DNA of 64,000 nt from assembly GCA_003611875.1 (NCBI GenBank), contig RAYY01000025.1, positions 18,321 to 82,320 on the forward strand. The letters are read 5' to 3'. This document shows positions 44,539-55,165 of this stretch, one piece after another. Numbering within the stretch: the first letter of the stretch is position 1; each line of letters opens with the position of its first letter. This DNA comes from a bacterium D16-56 (GTDB lineage Bacteria; Bacillota; Clostridia; Lachnospirales; Lachnospiraceae). The position numbers and the translations under genes are program-made. A model generated the notes under the pieces. That model ran no database searches. It was given only the letters and a program-made list of their open reading frames with translations, and was not told the DNA's origin.

Positions 44539-46566
44539 TCAGCCAAAATCATATTGCACTGCAAGCTTCTTACAATCCTCTGTCTCGTCCCAACGATCCT
44601 GAATATATTTCCGGATTCTTATTAGTATATCATAATTTTCCTGTTTCATATATAAAATTTTTCTATAAATATCATTAACTTTATATACAGGAGCCGGAAC
44701 CGGCCCAATCACCTCCAGACAGGCTCCAAAATGCCGCACCACAGAGTCCCGGATCAAATCTATCATATGGCTTGTCAGCTCCTCGTCCCGCCCTGATACC
44801 TGCAGCCCCAGCATATGATTGACAGGAGGATAATGCATCAGCCGACGATAGCCCATTTCCTGCCTGTAAAAAGCCTGATAGTCCTGCGCTGCTGCTGCCT
44901 GAATCCCATAATGCTCCGGAATATAGGTCTGAATCACCGCAGTTCCCGGCCTCATTCCCCTTCCGGCCCGTCCGGCCGCCTGTACCAGAAGCTGAAAGGT
45001 CCGCTCCGCACATCGATAATCCGGTGCATACAAGGATACATCTGCAGCCAATCCCCCTACCAGAGTCACCCCCGGAAAATCATGGCCCTTTACGATCATC
45101 TGAGTCCCGATCAGGATATCCGCCTCTCCCTTGGCAAATGCCGCCAGAATGGCTTCATGACCCCCCTTCCGCGATGTGGTATCCAGATCCATCCTGAGCA
45201 CCCGCGCCCCTGCAAACATCTGCTTTGCCATCTCCTCAATCTTCTGCGTACCCACCCCAAAGCCTGCCAAATACTCAGAGCCGCAGAACGGGCATGTCCC
45301 TGGCAGGGGGATGGTATAGCCGCAGTAATGGCAGGTCAGACGGCGGTTATTATGCAGGGTCAGGGAAACGTCACAGTGAGGACATTTGATGGCCTTCCCG
45401 CAGCTTCTGCAGGACACAAAGCTGGAATATCCGCGCCGGTTGATGAACAGCATGACCTGCTCCTTCTTCTCCAGACGGTCCTTTATCAGCTCCTGCAGCC
45501 GCCTGCTGAAGATGGATTTATTTCCCTCTCTCAGCTCCCCGCGCATATCCACAATCTCGGTTGATGCCAAAGCACTGCCCTTTCCTGCCCGAAGCTTCAG
45601 AGAAAACAGGCGGTAAAGACCTGCCTCTGCCTTGGAATACGCCTCCACGGACGGAGTGGCGGACCCCATCACAAAATGAGCTCCTTCCATCCGGGCCAGA
45701 TGCTCCGCCACCTCCCGGGCATGATACCGGGGCGCACCCTCGCTTCGGTACGCTCCTTCATGCTCCTCATCCATCACGATCAGGCCCAGCCTTTCAAAAG
45801 GTGTAAAAAGAGCAGAACGGGCTCCGATCATAATCTGGGCCTCCCCCCGCCTGGCCCGGTCAAACTGGTCATAACGCTCCCCGTCCGACAGCCGGGAATG
45901 CATCACACAGATCCGTTCCCCAAACCGGGCATAAAACCGCATCACGGTCTGAAAGGTCAGGGCAATCTCAGGAATCAGCACAATCACCTGACAGCCAGAA
46001 GACAGTACATGGTCAATCATGGTCATGTACACCTCTGTCTTGCCGCTTCCGGTAATTCCGTGAATCAAATAAGGCGTCCGTTCCCCCTTGTCATAATCCC
46101 TGCAAAAGGCGTCGACCACCTGCTGCTGCTGTTCATTTAAGAAAATATCCGGCTTCTTTTCTGCTTCCTTCCAAGACCACAGATCCCCGATCATGGACTT
46201 TACAACCTGCTGATTCCGCGCCTTCACCCTCCGCTTTACAGGAAGTGCGGTCTTTAATGCCTGATGCATGGTTGAGCCATACCGCTCCTTCATCCACCAG
46301 GCCAGCTTCAACAGCCGGGAATCCGCTGTCACGCTGCCCTTTACCAGACCTGCCACCTCTTTGATCCTGGCTTCATCAAAGGCAGCTTTTTCTGTTATTT
46401 CCACCACATAGCCCTTCCGGCGGCGGTTTCCCGAGCCAAAAGGAACGCAGACCTGACTTCCGATCTTTACCTCCTCCTGAAGATCTTCAGGAATCCGGTA
46501 TTGAAAGATACGGTCCACGCTCTCATGGGAAATATCTATAATCACGCTGGCATATTTTACCGTCAT
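44539..46566 (-). CDS. priA: Primosomal protein N', replication restart helicase PriA
   Basis: PriA reloads the replication machinery at collapsed forks. The 675-residue protein has an N-terminal DNA-binding domain, Walker A HGITGSGKTEVY, the DEEH box (VMDEEHEGAYRS), a zinc module with four CxxC pairs (CRSCGKAIKCPHC ... CHYCG ... CPFCG) and C-terminal helicase motifs (AGRAGRG). It is somewhat shorter than many PriA proteins but no motif is missing. It begins the conserved priA-thiN block, downstream of murF. Confidence 0.96.
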   Translation of the reverse strand: MTVKYASVIIDISHESVDRIFQYRIPEDLQEEVKIGSQVCVPFGSGNRRRKGYVVEITEKAAFDEARIKEVAGLVKGSVTADSRLLKLAWWMKERYGSTMHQALKTALPVKRRVKARNQQVVKSMIGDLWSWKEAEKKPDIFLNEQQQQVVDAFCRDYDKGERTPYLIHGITGSGKTEVYMTMIDHVLSSGCQVIVLIPEIALTFQTVMRFYARFGERICVMHSRLSDGERYDQFDRARRGEAQIMIGARSALFTPFERLGLIVMDEEHEGAYRSEGAPRYHAREVAEHLARMEGAHFVMGSATPSVEAYSKAEAGLYRLFSLKLRAGKGSALASTEIVDMRGELREGNKSIFSRRLQELIKDRLEKKEQVMLFINRRGYSSFVSCRSCGKAIKCPHCDVSLTLHNNRRLTCHYCGYTIPLPGTCPFCGSEYLAGFGVGTQKIEEMAKQMFAGARVLRMDLDTTSRKGGHEAILAAFAKGEADILIGTQMIVKGHDFPGVTLVGGLAADVSLYAPDYRCAERTFQLLVQAAGRAGRGMRPGTAVIQTYIPEHYGIQAAAAQDYQAFYRQEMGYRRLMHYPPVNHMLGLQVSGRDEELTSHMIDLIRDSVVRHFGACLEVIGPVPAPVYKVNDIYRKILYMKQENYDILIRIRKYIQDRWDETEDCKKLAVQYDFG

Positions 46567-46617
46567 ATGATCTCCCGTCTGCAGCCGTGTATTGGGACTG
46601 CACTAACCATTCACACG

Positions 46618-47979
46618 TTATTCTGTCGGCCCTACCAATCTCTTTGCCACCTGATCCAGCTCCATACTGCGGGATCCCTTTAAAAGCACACAATCCCCAG
46701 GAGCCAGAAGCTCCTCCACAGCCCTTGTCAGCCCGCTTAGGTCTTCCTGGTCAAAATGCCGGCATTCCTTTCCTGCTTCTATGCTCCGGGACAGGCTCCC
46801 CAAGGTAAACACCACGTCAACCGGCTGGCCTGAAAGCCATTCTCCGATCTCTCTGTGGAACCGTTCCTCATCCGGCCCCAGCTCCTTCATGTCTGCCAGC
46901 ACCGCGATCCGGCGAACCGCCTTCTCCATGGAAGCCAGCACCTGAAGAGACGCTTTCATGGATGCGGGACTTGCGTTATAGGTATCATCAATGATCGTAA
47001 CCTGGCCTCTCGTATACACCTGCTGCCGCCCCTGGAACCCGGTAAATTCCTGAAGCCTTTCTGCTGCAGCAGCCATGTCCATTCCGTACAGATCTGCCGC
47101 AGCCAGGGCTGCCATGGCATTTCCCACCTGATGAAATCCCATCACCTTCAGCTGTACCGAAACCCGCCTTTCTCCATGAACCGCCTCAAATACAGGAAAT
47201 CCGTCCTTTAACCGGATATTTTCTGCCCGATACTCACAATGCTTCCCGGTTCCATAATAGACCGTGCGGCATCCCTCCTTGGCACGAGTCTCCTTCAGCA
47301 TAGGGTCATCCCCATTTAGCAGCAGGATTCCCCCATCCCTTAAGCCATCCTGAATCTTCAGCTTCTCCTGGTAAATATTCTCCTGGCTTCCAAGCTGTTC
47401 AATGTGGGTAACTCCCACATTGGTGATCACTGCCATGTTTATTTGGGCAATCCGGGCAATCACAGTCATTTCCCCAGGCATACTCATACCCAGCTCCAGC
47501 ACACCGATCTCATCCTCTGAGGTAATCTCCGACAGGGTGATCGGCACCCCTACCTGACTGTTTTTATTTCCCGGCGTCTTGTACACCCGGAATCCGGCTG
47601 ACAGGGCTGCTGCCACCAGCTCCCGTGTTGTGGTCTTTCCCACACTGCCGGTAATTCCGATCAGAGGCAGGGTAAGCCGCCTCCTGTAATAAGCCCCCAC
47701 TGCCTGCAGGGCCTTTTTCGTATCCTCCACCCGGATCCAGGGATGAGCATCCTCCTTCTGGTCATGCTCAGAGGTAAGCACTGCTCCTGCCCCTGCCTCA
47801 AAAGCCATCTGGATAAACCGGTGGGCATCTACCTTCTCTCCTACCAGGGGCACAAACAGCTCCCCTCTTTGTACCTCCCTGGAATTAATCCCGATATGCA
47901 CAATCGGCTGGCTCTCATCCCCGCACAAAAGCCTGCCCCCTGTAGCCGTTACAATGTCCCTTACTGTCATCTGTTCCAT
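46618..47979 (-). CDS. murF: UDP-MurNAc-tripeptide D-Ala-D-Ala ligase
   Basis: MurF adds D-alanyl-D-alanine to UDP-MurNAc-tripeptide, the last cytoplasmic step of peptidoglycan precursor synthesis. The 453-residue protein has the N-terminal uridine domain, GITGSVGKTTTRELVAA for ATP, the conserved NKNSQVGVP loop, ELGMSMPGEM and DDTYNASPASMKASL. ATG 47979 (MEQMTVRDIV) follows AGAGG; the longer frame to 48045 lacks a ribosome site. It follows murE, its pathway predecessor. Confidence 0.95.
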   Translation of the reverse strand: MEQMTVRDIVTATGGRLLCGDESQPIVHIGINSREVQRGELFVPLVGEKVDAHRFIQMAFEAGAGAVLTSEHDQKEDAHPWIRVEDTKKALQAVGAYYRRRLTLPLIGITGSVGKTTTRELVAAALSAGFRVYKTPGNKNSQVGVPITLSEITSEDEIGVLELGMSMPGEMTVIARIAQINMAVITNVGVTHIEQLGSQENIYQEKLKIQDGLRDGGILLLNGDDPMLKETRAKEGCRTVYYGTGKHCEYRAENIRLKDGFPVFEAVHGERRVSVQLKVMGFHQVGNAMAALAAADLYGMDMAAAAERLQEFTGFQGRQQVYTRGQVTIIDDTYNASPASMKASLQVLASMEKAVRRIAVLADMKELGPDEERFHREIGEWLSGQPVDVVFTLGSLSRSIEAGKECRHFDQEDLSGLTRAVEELLAPGDCVLLKGSRSMELDQVAKRLVGPTE

Positions 47980-48088
47980 ACACTGCCTCTTTTTCCTTAC
48001 CTCTATCCTATGGCGTTTCGTTTCCGGCGGTTCCCGCCTGCCCACGACAACTGCCCCGATCCGGCGGACACCTGCCGCTGCTGCGCCT

Positions 48089-49573
48089 TTAGACCGTTTC
48101 CTCCATCAAGTCCACAACTTCCTGAATCACTTCCCGGTCCAAAAACGGGTACCGGACGCCTTCTACTTCCTGGTAATTCTCATGTCCCTTCCCAATCACG
48201 GCAATCATATCCCCCTCCTGGGCATGGGTAATACTGTAGGCAATGGCTTCTCTCCGGTCCGGAATCTCCACAAAGGCTCCGCCTGTTTTCTCAATGCTTC
48301 CCCGAATATCTGCCATAATATCCTCTACCTTCTCATACCGGGAATTGTCCGCCGTAATAATGGAAAGATCCGCCATCCTCCCTGCAATCTCCCCCATAGA
48401 GTATCTTCGGTCCTTGGAACGGTTGCCCCCACACCCAAAGACACACACCAGCCGTTTGGGCTGATACTCCCGCAGCGCAGACAAAAGGCTTTCCATGCTG
48501 ACCTCATTGTGGGCATAATCCACAATCACACAGCACCTTTTGGAGGAATAGACGATCTCCATCCGCCCGTCCAGCTTCAGATGCTCCAATCCATGACAGA
48601 CGACCTCCTTTGACACCCCTGCCTTCAGGCAGACTGCTGCCGCAGCCAAAGCATTATTTACATTAAATCTTCCGGGAATATTCACCCGCACCGGAATCTG
48701 GTTCCATCTCTCATCCTCCCGGATCCGGATCTCAAACTCCAGCCCTACAAAATCCGGCTCTGACACAAAATGAATCTCCTTTGCCTGATACCGGGCCTTA
48801 TGATCAAAACCATAGCCGTCCCATTGACAGGGAATCCCTTCCGTAATCTGCTCCAGATGGCTGTCGTCTACATTCACCAGCCCCAAACGGCTCTGCCTAA
48901 AGATCTGCTTCTTGTAAAACAGATATTCTTCAAAATCCTTATGCTCATTCTCGCCAATGTGATCCTTAGAAAGATTGGTAAAAATAGCATAGTCATAGAC
49001 AATTCCCGCCACCCGGCACATTTTCAATGCCTGGGAAGACACCTCCATCACACAGCACTCACAGCCTGCCTCTGCCATTTCCCGAAAATACCGGTGAAGC
49101 TCATAGGATTCCGGCGTGGTGTTGACTGTATCATAATGCTGCTCTCCTATCCCTACTCCGTTGGTTCCGATGATTCCCGTCTTCCTTCCCGCAGCCTCCA
49201 AAAGCGCACGGACCATGTGTGCCGTGGTAGTCTTTCCCTTGGTTCCTGTAATTCCGATCATCAAAAGCTCCCTGGCAGGATAGCCGAACCTGGCTGCCGA
49301 CAAAAGAGCCAGGGCCTCCCGGCCCTGCTCTGCCAAAATCACCGTCACATCGGAAGGGACAAAAACCGGCTTTTCCACCACCAGCACCTTCACCCCCGCC
49401 GAAAGCACCTGGGGAATGAATGTATGGGAGTCGGTCTTTGTCCCGGCTATGCAGACAAACACAGCACCAGGCGCTGCCTTCCGCGAATCAAAAACCACCT
49501 CCTCCACTTCCACATCCAGGCTGCCCTGGAGCCGTGTATAATTCAGTTCACTTAACCATTCCTTCAACAACAT
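48089..49573 (-). CDS. murE: UDP-MurNAc-dipeptide:diamino acid ligase
   Basis: MurE adds the third stem residue. The 494-residue protein has GITGTKGKTTTAHM, the YDTVNTTPESYELH substrate loop, ATP-site KDH and the specificity segment TADNSRYEKVEDI. In meso-diaminopimelate enzymes this segment reads DNPR; the Arg that contacts the substrate's second carboxylate is kept here while Pro is Ser, so mDAP specificity is likely but not certain. It starts the murE-murF pair about 25 bases after fhs. Confidence 0.95.
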   Translation of the reverse strand: MLLKEWLSELNYTRLQGSLDVEVEEVVFDSRKAAPGAVFVCIAGTKTDSHTFIPQVLSAGVKVLVVEKPVFVPSDVTVILAEQGREALALLSAARFGYPARELLMIGITGTKGKTTTAHMVRALLEAAGRKTGIIGTNGVGIGEQHYDTVNTTPESYELHRYFREMAEAGCECCVMEVSSQALKMCRVAGIVYDYAIFTNLSKDHIGENEHKDFEEYLFYKKQIFRQSRLGLVNVDDSHLEQITEGIPCQWDGYGFDHKARYQAKEIHFVSEPDFVGLEFEIRIREDERWNQIPVRVNIPGRFNVNNALAAAAVCLKAGVSKEVVCHGLEHLKLDGRMEIVYSSKRCCVIVDYAHNEVSMESLLSALREYQPKRLVCVFGCGGNRSKDRRYSMGEIAGRMADLSIITADNSRYEKVEDIMADIRGSIEKTGGAFVEIPDRREAIAYSITHAQEGDMIAVIGKGHENYQEVEGVRYPFLDREVIQEVVDLMEETV

Positions 49574-49598
49574 AGGCCTTGCCCTCTTTCCCTAACCT

Positions 49599-51269
49599 TT
49601 AAAACAATCCTGTGATCTTTCCGTCTTCGTTTACATCGATCCCGTCTGCCGCCGGCTTTTTGGGAAGCCCCGGCATGGTCATGATAGCGCCTGTCAGCGC
49701 CACCACAAACCCGGCGCCGGCTGACACATACACATCCCGCACATGGATGGTAAACCCAGACGGTCTGCCCAGTTTACTCTGATCGTCTGACAGAGAATAC
49801 TGGGTCTTTGCCATACAGACCGGCAGCCTTCCAAATCCCATTTCCTCAATCCGCGCCATAGCCTTTTCTGCCCCGGGAGCATAGCTGACTCCGTCTGCGC
49901 CGTAGATCTCTGCAGCGATGGTATGGACCTTCTCCTTCAGACTCATGTCATCCGGATAGATGGGCGCATAATTGCTCTCCTTGTTTTCCAGGGTTTCCAG
50001 CACCTTTCCTGCCAGCCCTTCGCCGCCCTCGCCTCCTTTTGCCCACACCTCCGAAAGAGCGAACTCACAGCCCCGCTCCTCACAGAAGCTTCGGATAAAC
50101 TCATATTCTGCCTTCGTGTCACTGGTAAAGGAGTTCAGCGTCACCACCACCGGAACCCCATACTTGTGAATGTTCTCAATATGTTTTTCCAGATTCACGA
50201 TTCCGCGCTTTAAGGCTTCCAGGTTTTCCGTATTCAGCTCTGTCTTGGGCACACCCCCGTTATACTTCAGGGCCCGCACAGTCGCTACCAGAACCACTGC
50301 ATCCGGCTTCAGACCTGCCATCCGGCATTTAATATCCAAAAACTTCTCCGCCCCCAGGTCTGCGCCGAATCCGGCCTCTGTAACCACAATGTCCGCCAGC
50401 TTTAAGGCAGTCTTTGTGGCACGCACACTGTTGCACCCATGGGCAATATTGGCAAAGGGTCCGCCGTGAACCAGTGCTCCTGTGTGCTCCAGCGTCTGAA
50501 TCAGATTGGGTTTAATGGCGTCCTTTAAAAGAGCCGCCATGGCTCCCACCGCGTTAAGCTGCTTTGCCGTCACCGGCTCCCCAGCATCATTATATGCAAC
50601 AATAATCCGTCCCAGCCTTTCTTTTAAATCCCCCATATCATCGGCCAGGCAGAGAATTGCCATGATCTCCGAGGCTACGGTAATGACAAAATGATCCTCG
50701 CGCACCACGCCGTCTGCCTTTGCTCCCAGCCCCACCACAATATTGCGCAGAACCCGGTCATTCATATCCATGCACCGTTTCCAGAGAACCTGCCGGGTAT
50801 CGATCCGCAGCCCGTTTCCCTGCTGAATATGATTGTCCAAAAGAGCCGCCAGAAGATTGTTGGCAGAGGTAATGGCGTGAAAATCCCCTGTAAAGTGCAG
50901 ATTCAAATCCTCCATAGGCACAACCTGGGCATAACCGCCGCCGGCAGCCCCTCCCTTGATTCCAAAGCACGGCCCCAGGGAAGGCTCCCGCAGAGCCAGC
51001 ATGGTCTTTTTCCCCAGACGGCTCAGCGCATCTGCCAGCCCAATGCTGGTAGTAGTCTTTCCCTCCCCTGCAGGAGTGGGATTAATGGCAGTCACCAGCA
51101 CCAGCTTTCCGTCCGGATTTTCCTTTACCCGGTTCCACAGCTCGTCTGTAAGCTTGGCCTTATATTTTCCATACAGCTCCAGCTCATCCTCACTGATTCC
51201 ATAAGCAGCTCCAACCTCTTTTACCTGTCTCATCTCGGCTTCCTGGGCAATCTGAATATCGGTTTTCAT
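49599..51269 (-). CDS. fhs: Formate-tetrahydrofolate ligase
   Basis: Fhs makes 10-formyl-THF from formate, THF and ATP, for purines and initiator tRNA formylation, and is central to acetogenic and fermentative one-carbon metabolism. The 556-residue protein has [20 protein letters not shown] (P-loop-like), [23 protein letters not shown] and [19 protein letters not shown] 51269 follows AGGAGGG. Length and motifs are standard. Confidence 0.97.
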   Translation of the reverse strand: MKTDIQIAQEAEMRQVKEVGAAYGISEDELELYGKYKAKLTDELWNRVKENPDGKLVLVTAINPTPAGEGKTTTSIGLADALSRLGKKTMLALREPSLGPCFGIKGGAAGGGYAQVVPMEDLNLHFTGDFHAITSANNLLAALLDNHIQQGNGLRIDTRQVLWKRCMDMNDRVLRNIVVGLGAKADGVVREDHFVITVASEIMAILCLADDMGDLKERLGRIIVAYNDAGEPVTAKQLNAVGAMAALLKDAIKPNLIQTLEHTGALVHGGPFANIAHGCNSVRATKTALKLADIVVTEAGFGADLGAEKFLDIKCRMAGLKPDAVVLVATVRALKYNGGVPKTELNTENLEALKRGIVNLEKHIENIHKYGVPVVVTLNSFTSDTKAEYEFIRSFCEERGCEFALSEVWAKGGEGGEGLAGKVLETLENKESNYAPIYPDDMSLKEKVHTIAAEIYGADGVSYAPGAEKAMARIEEMGFGRLPVCMAKTQYSLSDDQSKLGRPSGFTIHVRDVYVSAGAGFVVALTGAIMTMPGLPKKPAADGIDVNEDGKITGLF

Positions 51270-51353
51270 GTCAAGTCCCTCCTGTTTTGTTTTCTTTCAT
51301 AGCAATCCTTAGGCAAATAAGGATACCCTTGCATATCCATGCTGCGCAATACT

Positions 51354-54300
51354 TTACAGCAGCTCCTCAAATTCTTCCATCGTTACCAGTATCTTTCTGG
51401 GCTTGGTTCCCTCATCCTCCCCCACGACCCCGGCGTCCGCAAGCTGGTCCATGATCCGCGCCGCCCGGTTAAAGCCAATCTTAAACATCCTCTGAAGCAT
51501 TCCGATAGAAGCCTTGTCCTTCTCAATAATAAACCGTCCTGCCTGTTCAAAATACTCGTCTCTTCCGCCGGCTCCCCCGGAGCCGCCGCTCATGGCCGCT
51601 GTACTGCTCATCTGCTTTTCCACACTGGGATCATAGCTGGCTGTCAGACCCTGTTCTGACAAAAATTCCACTATCTTCTGAACCTCCGAGTCAGACACAA
51701 AGGCTCCCTGAACCCGCTGAGGCTTGGGAATCCCGGACGGGAAAAACAGCATGTCTCCCTTGCCTAAAAGCTTCTCCGCCCCATGCATGTCAATAATGGT
51801 GCGGGAATCCACTCCCGAGGACACGGAAAACGCGATTCTGGAAGGAACATTGGCCTTGATCAGTCCTGTAATAACATTGACCGACGGACGCTGGGTGGCA
51901 ATCACCAGATGAATCCCCGCCGCACGGGCAAGCTGCGCCAGGCGGCAGATGGCGTCCTCCACCTCTCCCGGAGCCACCATCATCAAATCGGCCAGCTCAT
52001 CCACAATGATCACGATCTGAGGCAGCTTCTTTGGCTTTTCCTCCTCCGGCACATCATCTCCCAGCTTCTCAATCCGGGAATTATACCCCTTCAGGTTCCG
52101 CACATTGCACTCCGCAAACTTTTTATAACGGTCCTGCATTTCTGCCACTGCCCAGTTCAACGCTCCGGAAGCCTTCTTGGGATCTGTCACCACAGGAATT
52201 AAAAGATGAGGAATGCCATTGTACACACTTAGCTCCACCACCTTGGGATCCACCATAATCAGCTTCACCTCATCAGGGCTTGCCTTGAAAAGAATACTCA
52301 TAATCAATGTATTAATACAAACGGATTTCCCCGAACCGGTAGCTCCTGCAATCAGCAGGTGGGGCATCTTGGCAATATCCGTCACCACCACCTGGCCGCC
52401 GATATCCTTTCCCACGGCAAAAGCCATCTGGGACGGATGCTCCTGAAATGCTTCTGACTCCAGCAGCTCCCTGAGATAGACCGTGGTATTCTCCTTGTTG
52501 GGCACCTCGATTCCCACCGCCGACTTGCCGGGAATCGGCGCCTCGATCCGAATGTCTGCTGCCGCTAAGCTCAGCTTAATATCATCTGCCAGGCCTACAA
52601 TCCGGCTGACCTTCACTCCCTGCTCCGGATGCAACTCATACCGGGTCACCGACGGACCGCAGCTAATGTTTGTCACTGTGACGCCCACGCCAAAATCTCT
52701 GAGGGTCTGCTGCAGCTTAATGGCCGTATCCTTATATTCCTGCTGGGAATTGGCTCCGGCCAGAAGATTCCCGCGCTTTAACAGCGTAACCGGAGGGAAC
52801 ACATACTCCTTCTTAGGAAGAATCTCCTTCTCTCGGATCTGCTGCTGCACACTGATCTCCCCTGCTCCACGGTCCGCCAGAGCTTCCCTTCGTTTCGATT
52901 CCAGCCGCTTCTGCAATGCCTCTGTGTCGCTCTCAATCACCTTGCCGGATGCAGTCACCACCCGCTTTGCCTCCTCCGGAATCAAAAACTCTCCGGAACT
53001 GGTTCTTCCTGCTTCCTGCCAGCCGGAGTCCTCCTCATCCCAGCCTTTCCTTTCTGTCTGACGGTTGGACTCCCCTTCCTGCCTAAAGCGATCCTCCTGC
53101 AGGCCCGGTCTTACGGACTGACGGCCCGGGGCCTCCTCATGCCCGGTTTCTTCCTCGCTCCAACGGCTCACTGCCTGGCGGCCTGGCTCATCTGCCTGGT
53201 CAAAGGCTTCCTCCTGCCAGCCTTGTTCGTCTGATTCCGCCTCCCATTCCAGGGCTTCCCCGTTCCAGCGGCTCACTGCCTGACGGCCAGACGTATCTTC
53301 ATTTCCGGATTCCTCCTCATTCCAGCGTCTCGCCACCTGATAGTCCGAATCATCTTCCCGTCCGGGCCTTTTCTCCTGCCAGCCCAGCCTTATTGGCTGA
53401 CGGTCCGTTTCTCCTCGCTGTCCGATGCTTCTCTCCTGAACATCAATCCCTTCTTCTGGCAGCTCAATCTCTGCCCTCTGCAGATCCGGGATTCTCCTGT
53501 TATCCCGTTCTCCTGGATATGGCTCCGGCTGGTATGCTTCCACAGGCCGCGCACCTTGCTGGTTTCCTCTCCGATCCGCCGGATCCTCTCCCATAAAAAT
53601 CTCGTTCTCCGGTTCCTCCTTGATGTGTACCATCCGCCCTGCCGGTTCCTCCTGCGGCAAATATCCGGATCCTGCAGCCCTTAAATCCCGATCCTGACGA
53701 TCCCTTTCCTTCAAATGCTCTCCCGCCTTGCTGTCTCCATCCAGCATTTCTGACAATCCATGAAAAGACGGCTCTGACGCCGGAGTATGAAATGCAGGCG
53801 GCTTAACGGGCCTTCCAAAGCTCCCCTCAAAATCACTGAGACGGGAAATCCCCTCTGCCACCAGAAGCTGGGCTGACTCTGCCGGTGAAAGCACCTTGTC
53901 CACCTCAAAGGGAGCCGTATCCTCCCCCTCATACCTTGCAGGCATCACGATCTTTCCCACAAAAACATCTGCTGGATCCACCGCCTTCTCCTGCTGCTCT
54001 TTCCTCTCTCCTTTGTTCTTTCCCTGCTGGTCTTCCCGTTTTGAACCTTTTCTTTTGTCCGGCTGATCTTCTCTTTGGGATGGCTCCGCTCTGCCCATGC
54101 CTGCAGACAAGTCCTTTTGAGCCGATTGGTACTCCTGCACAGCGTCTTCCTCATACACACCGTCTTCTGCTCTGTCATCTTCATATTCCTCTGCCTGAGC
54201 AGCCGGATATTCCGGATTCATGCCATACCCGTCATATTCCTCATAATAATCCCCCTGGGCAGCCAGATCCGTAGACTCCAGATTCACCCCCCGCACCCGC

Positions 54301-55073
54301 TGTTCCTTTTGAATGCGCCGCTCCTCCTGCCGCTTTTCATGCTCCTCTCTTCTCCGGTCAAAATCCTCCCTGGCATACCGATAAGCAGCATCCCCCTGCC
54401 GCTTCACTGCCTTCACCAGAGAACGCTCTGTAATACACACGGCGCTGATGGCAAAACATACCGTCAACACCAAAAATGCGCCGATATTTCCCAACACCGA
54501 CGTTAATACCCCGCAAATAATTCCTCCCGTCAATCCACCGCCTATACCGCTCTCGGAAGACAGACGATAATACTCCCAGACACCGCTTCCTTCCGCCGGG
54601 CTTTTTCCAAACAAAAGCTGGGCAAACCCGCACAAAACAAGAACCGCTGCCACACAGGCCAACAGCTTGCGCATGGCTGTCACATTCCCCTGATTAGAAA
54701 GGTAAAAACAAGTACCTGCAAATAAAAGAAACGGGGCCACAAATCCCACGCTTCCAAAAATCCCAAGCTGAAAGGCCCGAAGATACCTTCCCGCTGCCCC
54801 ACACAGGTTAAAATTACTTAAAAACAATAAAACCGCTATGGCAAAAGACAAAATAATCAGCACCTCAGCGCCCATAAAATCCTCTGCTTCCTCCACTGCA
54901 GGAGCAGCATTCCTGCCTCCCTTTGCCGCATTCTTCCCTCTGCTGTCAGCGCCTCCTCCTCTGCCGGCATTCCCCGTTTTCGCGCCGGCGCTTCCCTGCC
55001 TGCCCTTAGCGCTTCCTGCCCTGCCGCCTTCTTTCCCTGATCCAGGCTTCTTGTTCGCTGTCACTGCCACCAA
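51354..55073 (-). CDS. ftsK: DNA translocase FtsK/SpoIIIE
   Basis: The protein (1239 residues) pumps chromosomal DNA through the division or spore septum. It has a Lys/Gly/Ala-rich start, four membrane helices (about 40-200), a very long charged linker, and the motor domain with [15 protein letters not shown] and [11 protein letters not shown], ending in the gamma DNA-reading domain ([16 protein letters not shown]). The start is TTG 55073, six bases from AGGAGG; the in-frame ATG at 55130 lies at the -35 box of a strong promoter and cannot be used from it. Linker residues encoded at about 53090-53360 contain repeated RQAVSRW-type units. Confidence 0.93.
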   Translation of the reverse strand: MVAVTANKKPGSGKEGGRAGSAKGRQGSAGAKTGNAGRGGGADSRGKNAAKGGRNAAPAVEEAEDFMGAEVLIILSFAIAVLLFLSNFNLCGAAGRYLRAFQLGIFGSVGFVAPFLLFAGTCFYLSNQGNVTAMRKLLACVAAVLVLCGFAQLLFGKSPAEGSGVWEYYRLSSESGIGGGLTGGIICGVLTSVLGNIGAFLVLTVCFAISAVCITERSLVKAVKRQGDAAYRYAREDFDRRREEHEKRQEERRIQKEQRVRGVNLESTDLAAQGDYYEEYDGYGMNPEYPAAQAEEYEDDRAEDGVYEEDAVQEYQSAQKDLSAGMGRAEPSQREDQPDKRKGSKREDQQGKNKGERKEQQEKAVDPADVFVGKIVMPARYEGEDTAPFEVDKVLSPAESAQLLVAEGISRLSDFEGSFGRPVKPPAFHTPASEPSFHGLSEMLDGDSKAGEHLKERDRQDRDLRAAGSGYLPQEEPAGRMVHIKEEPENEIFMGEDPADRRGNQQGARPVEAYQPEPYPGERDNRRIPDLQRAEIELPEEGIDVQERSIGQRGETDRQPIRLGWQEKRPGREDDSDYQVARRWNEEESGNEDTSGRQAVSRWNGEALEWEAESDEQGWQEEAFDQADEPGRQAVSRWSEEETGHEEAPGRQSVRPGLQEDRFRQEGESNRQTERKGWDEEDSGWQEAGRTSSGEFLIPEEAKRVVTASGKVIESDTEALQKRLESKRREALADRGAGEISVQQQIREKEILPKKEYVFPPVTLLKRGNLLAGANSQQEYKDTAIKLQQTLRDFGVGVTVTNISCGPSVTRYELHPEQGVKVSRIVGLADDIKLSLAAADIRIEAPIPGKSAVGIEVPNKENTTVYLRELLESEAFQEHPSQMAFAVGKDIGGQVVVTDIAKMPHLLIAGATGSGKSVCINTLIMSILFKASPDEVKLIMVDPKVVELSVYNGIPHLLIPVVTDPKKASGALNWAVAEMQDRYKKFAECNVRNLKGYNSRIEKLGDDVPEEEKPKKLPQIVIIVDELADLMMVAPGEVEDAICRLAQLARAAGIHLVIATQRPSVNVITGLIKANVPSRIAFSVSSGVDSRTIIDMHGAEKLLGKGDMLFFPSGIPKPQRVQGAFVSDSEVQKIVEFLSEQGLTASYDPSVEKQMSSTAAMSGGSGGAGGRDEYFEQAGRFIIEKDKASIGMLQRMFKIGFNRAARIMDQLADAGVVGEDEGTKPRKILVTMEEFEELL

Positions 55074-55101
55074 TCTCTGCCTCCTATTCTCCAATGAGGA
55101 T

Positions 55102-55130
55102 AGTATACAAAAAATCAAGAAGAAATGCAA
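55102..55130 (-). promoter_or_regulatory. Promoter of ftsK
   Basis: On the minus strand, TTGCAT (55130-55125), a 17-bp spacer and TATACT (55107-55102) are followed by the ribosome site and TTG start, giving a leader of about 20 nt. Confidence 0.75.
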
Positions 55131-55141
55131 CCATAGAAATA

Positions 55142-55165
55142 GGGGCTACTTTTTAAGTAAGCCCC
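55142..55165 (-). terminator. Terminator of the iadA-yfcC operon
   Basis: On the minus strand GGGGCTTACTT pairs with AAGTAGCCCC, with one bulge and an AAA loop, followed by TATTT. The transporter's stop codon falls inside the left arm. Confidence 0.6.
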
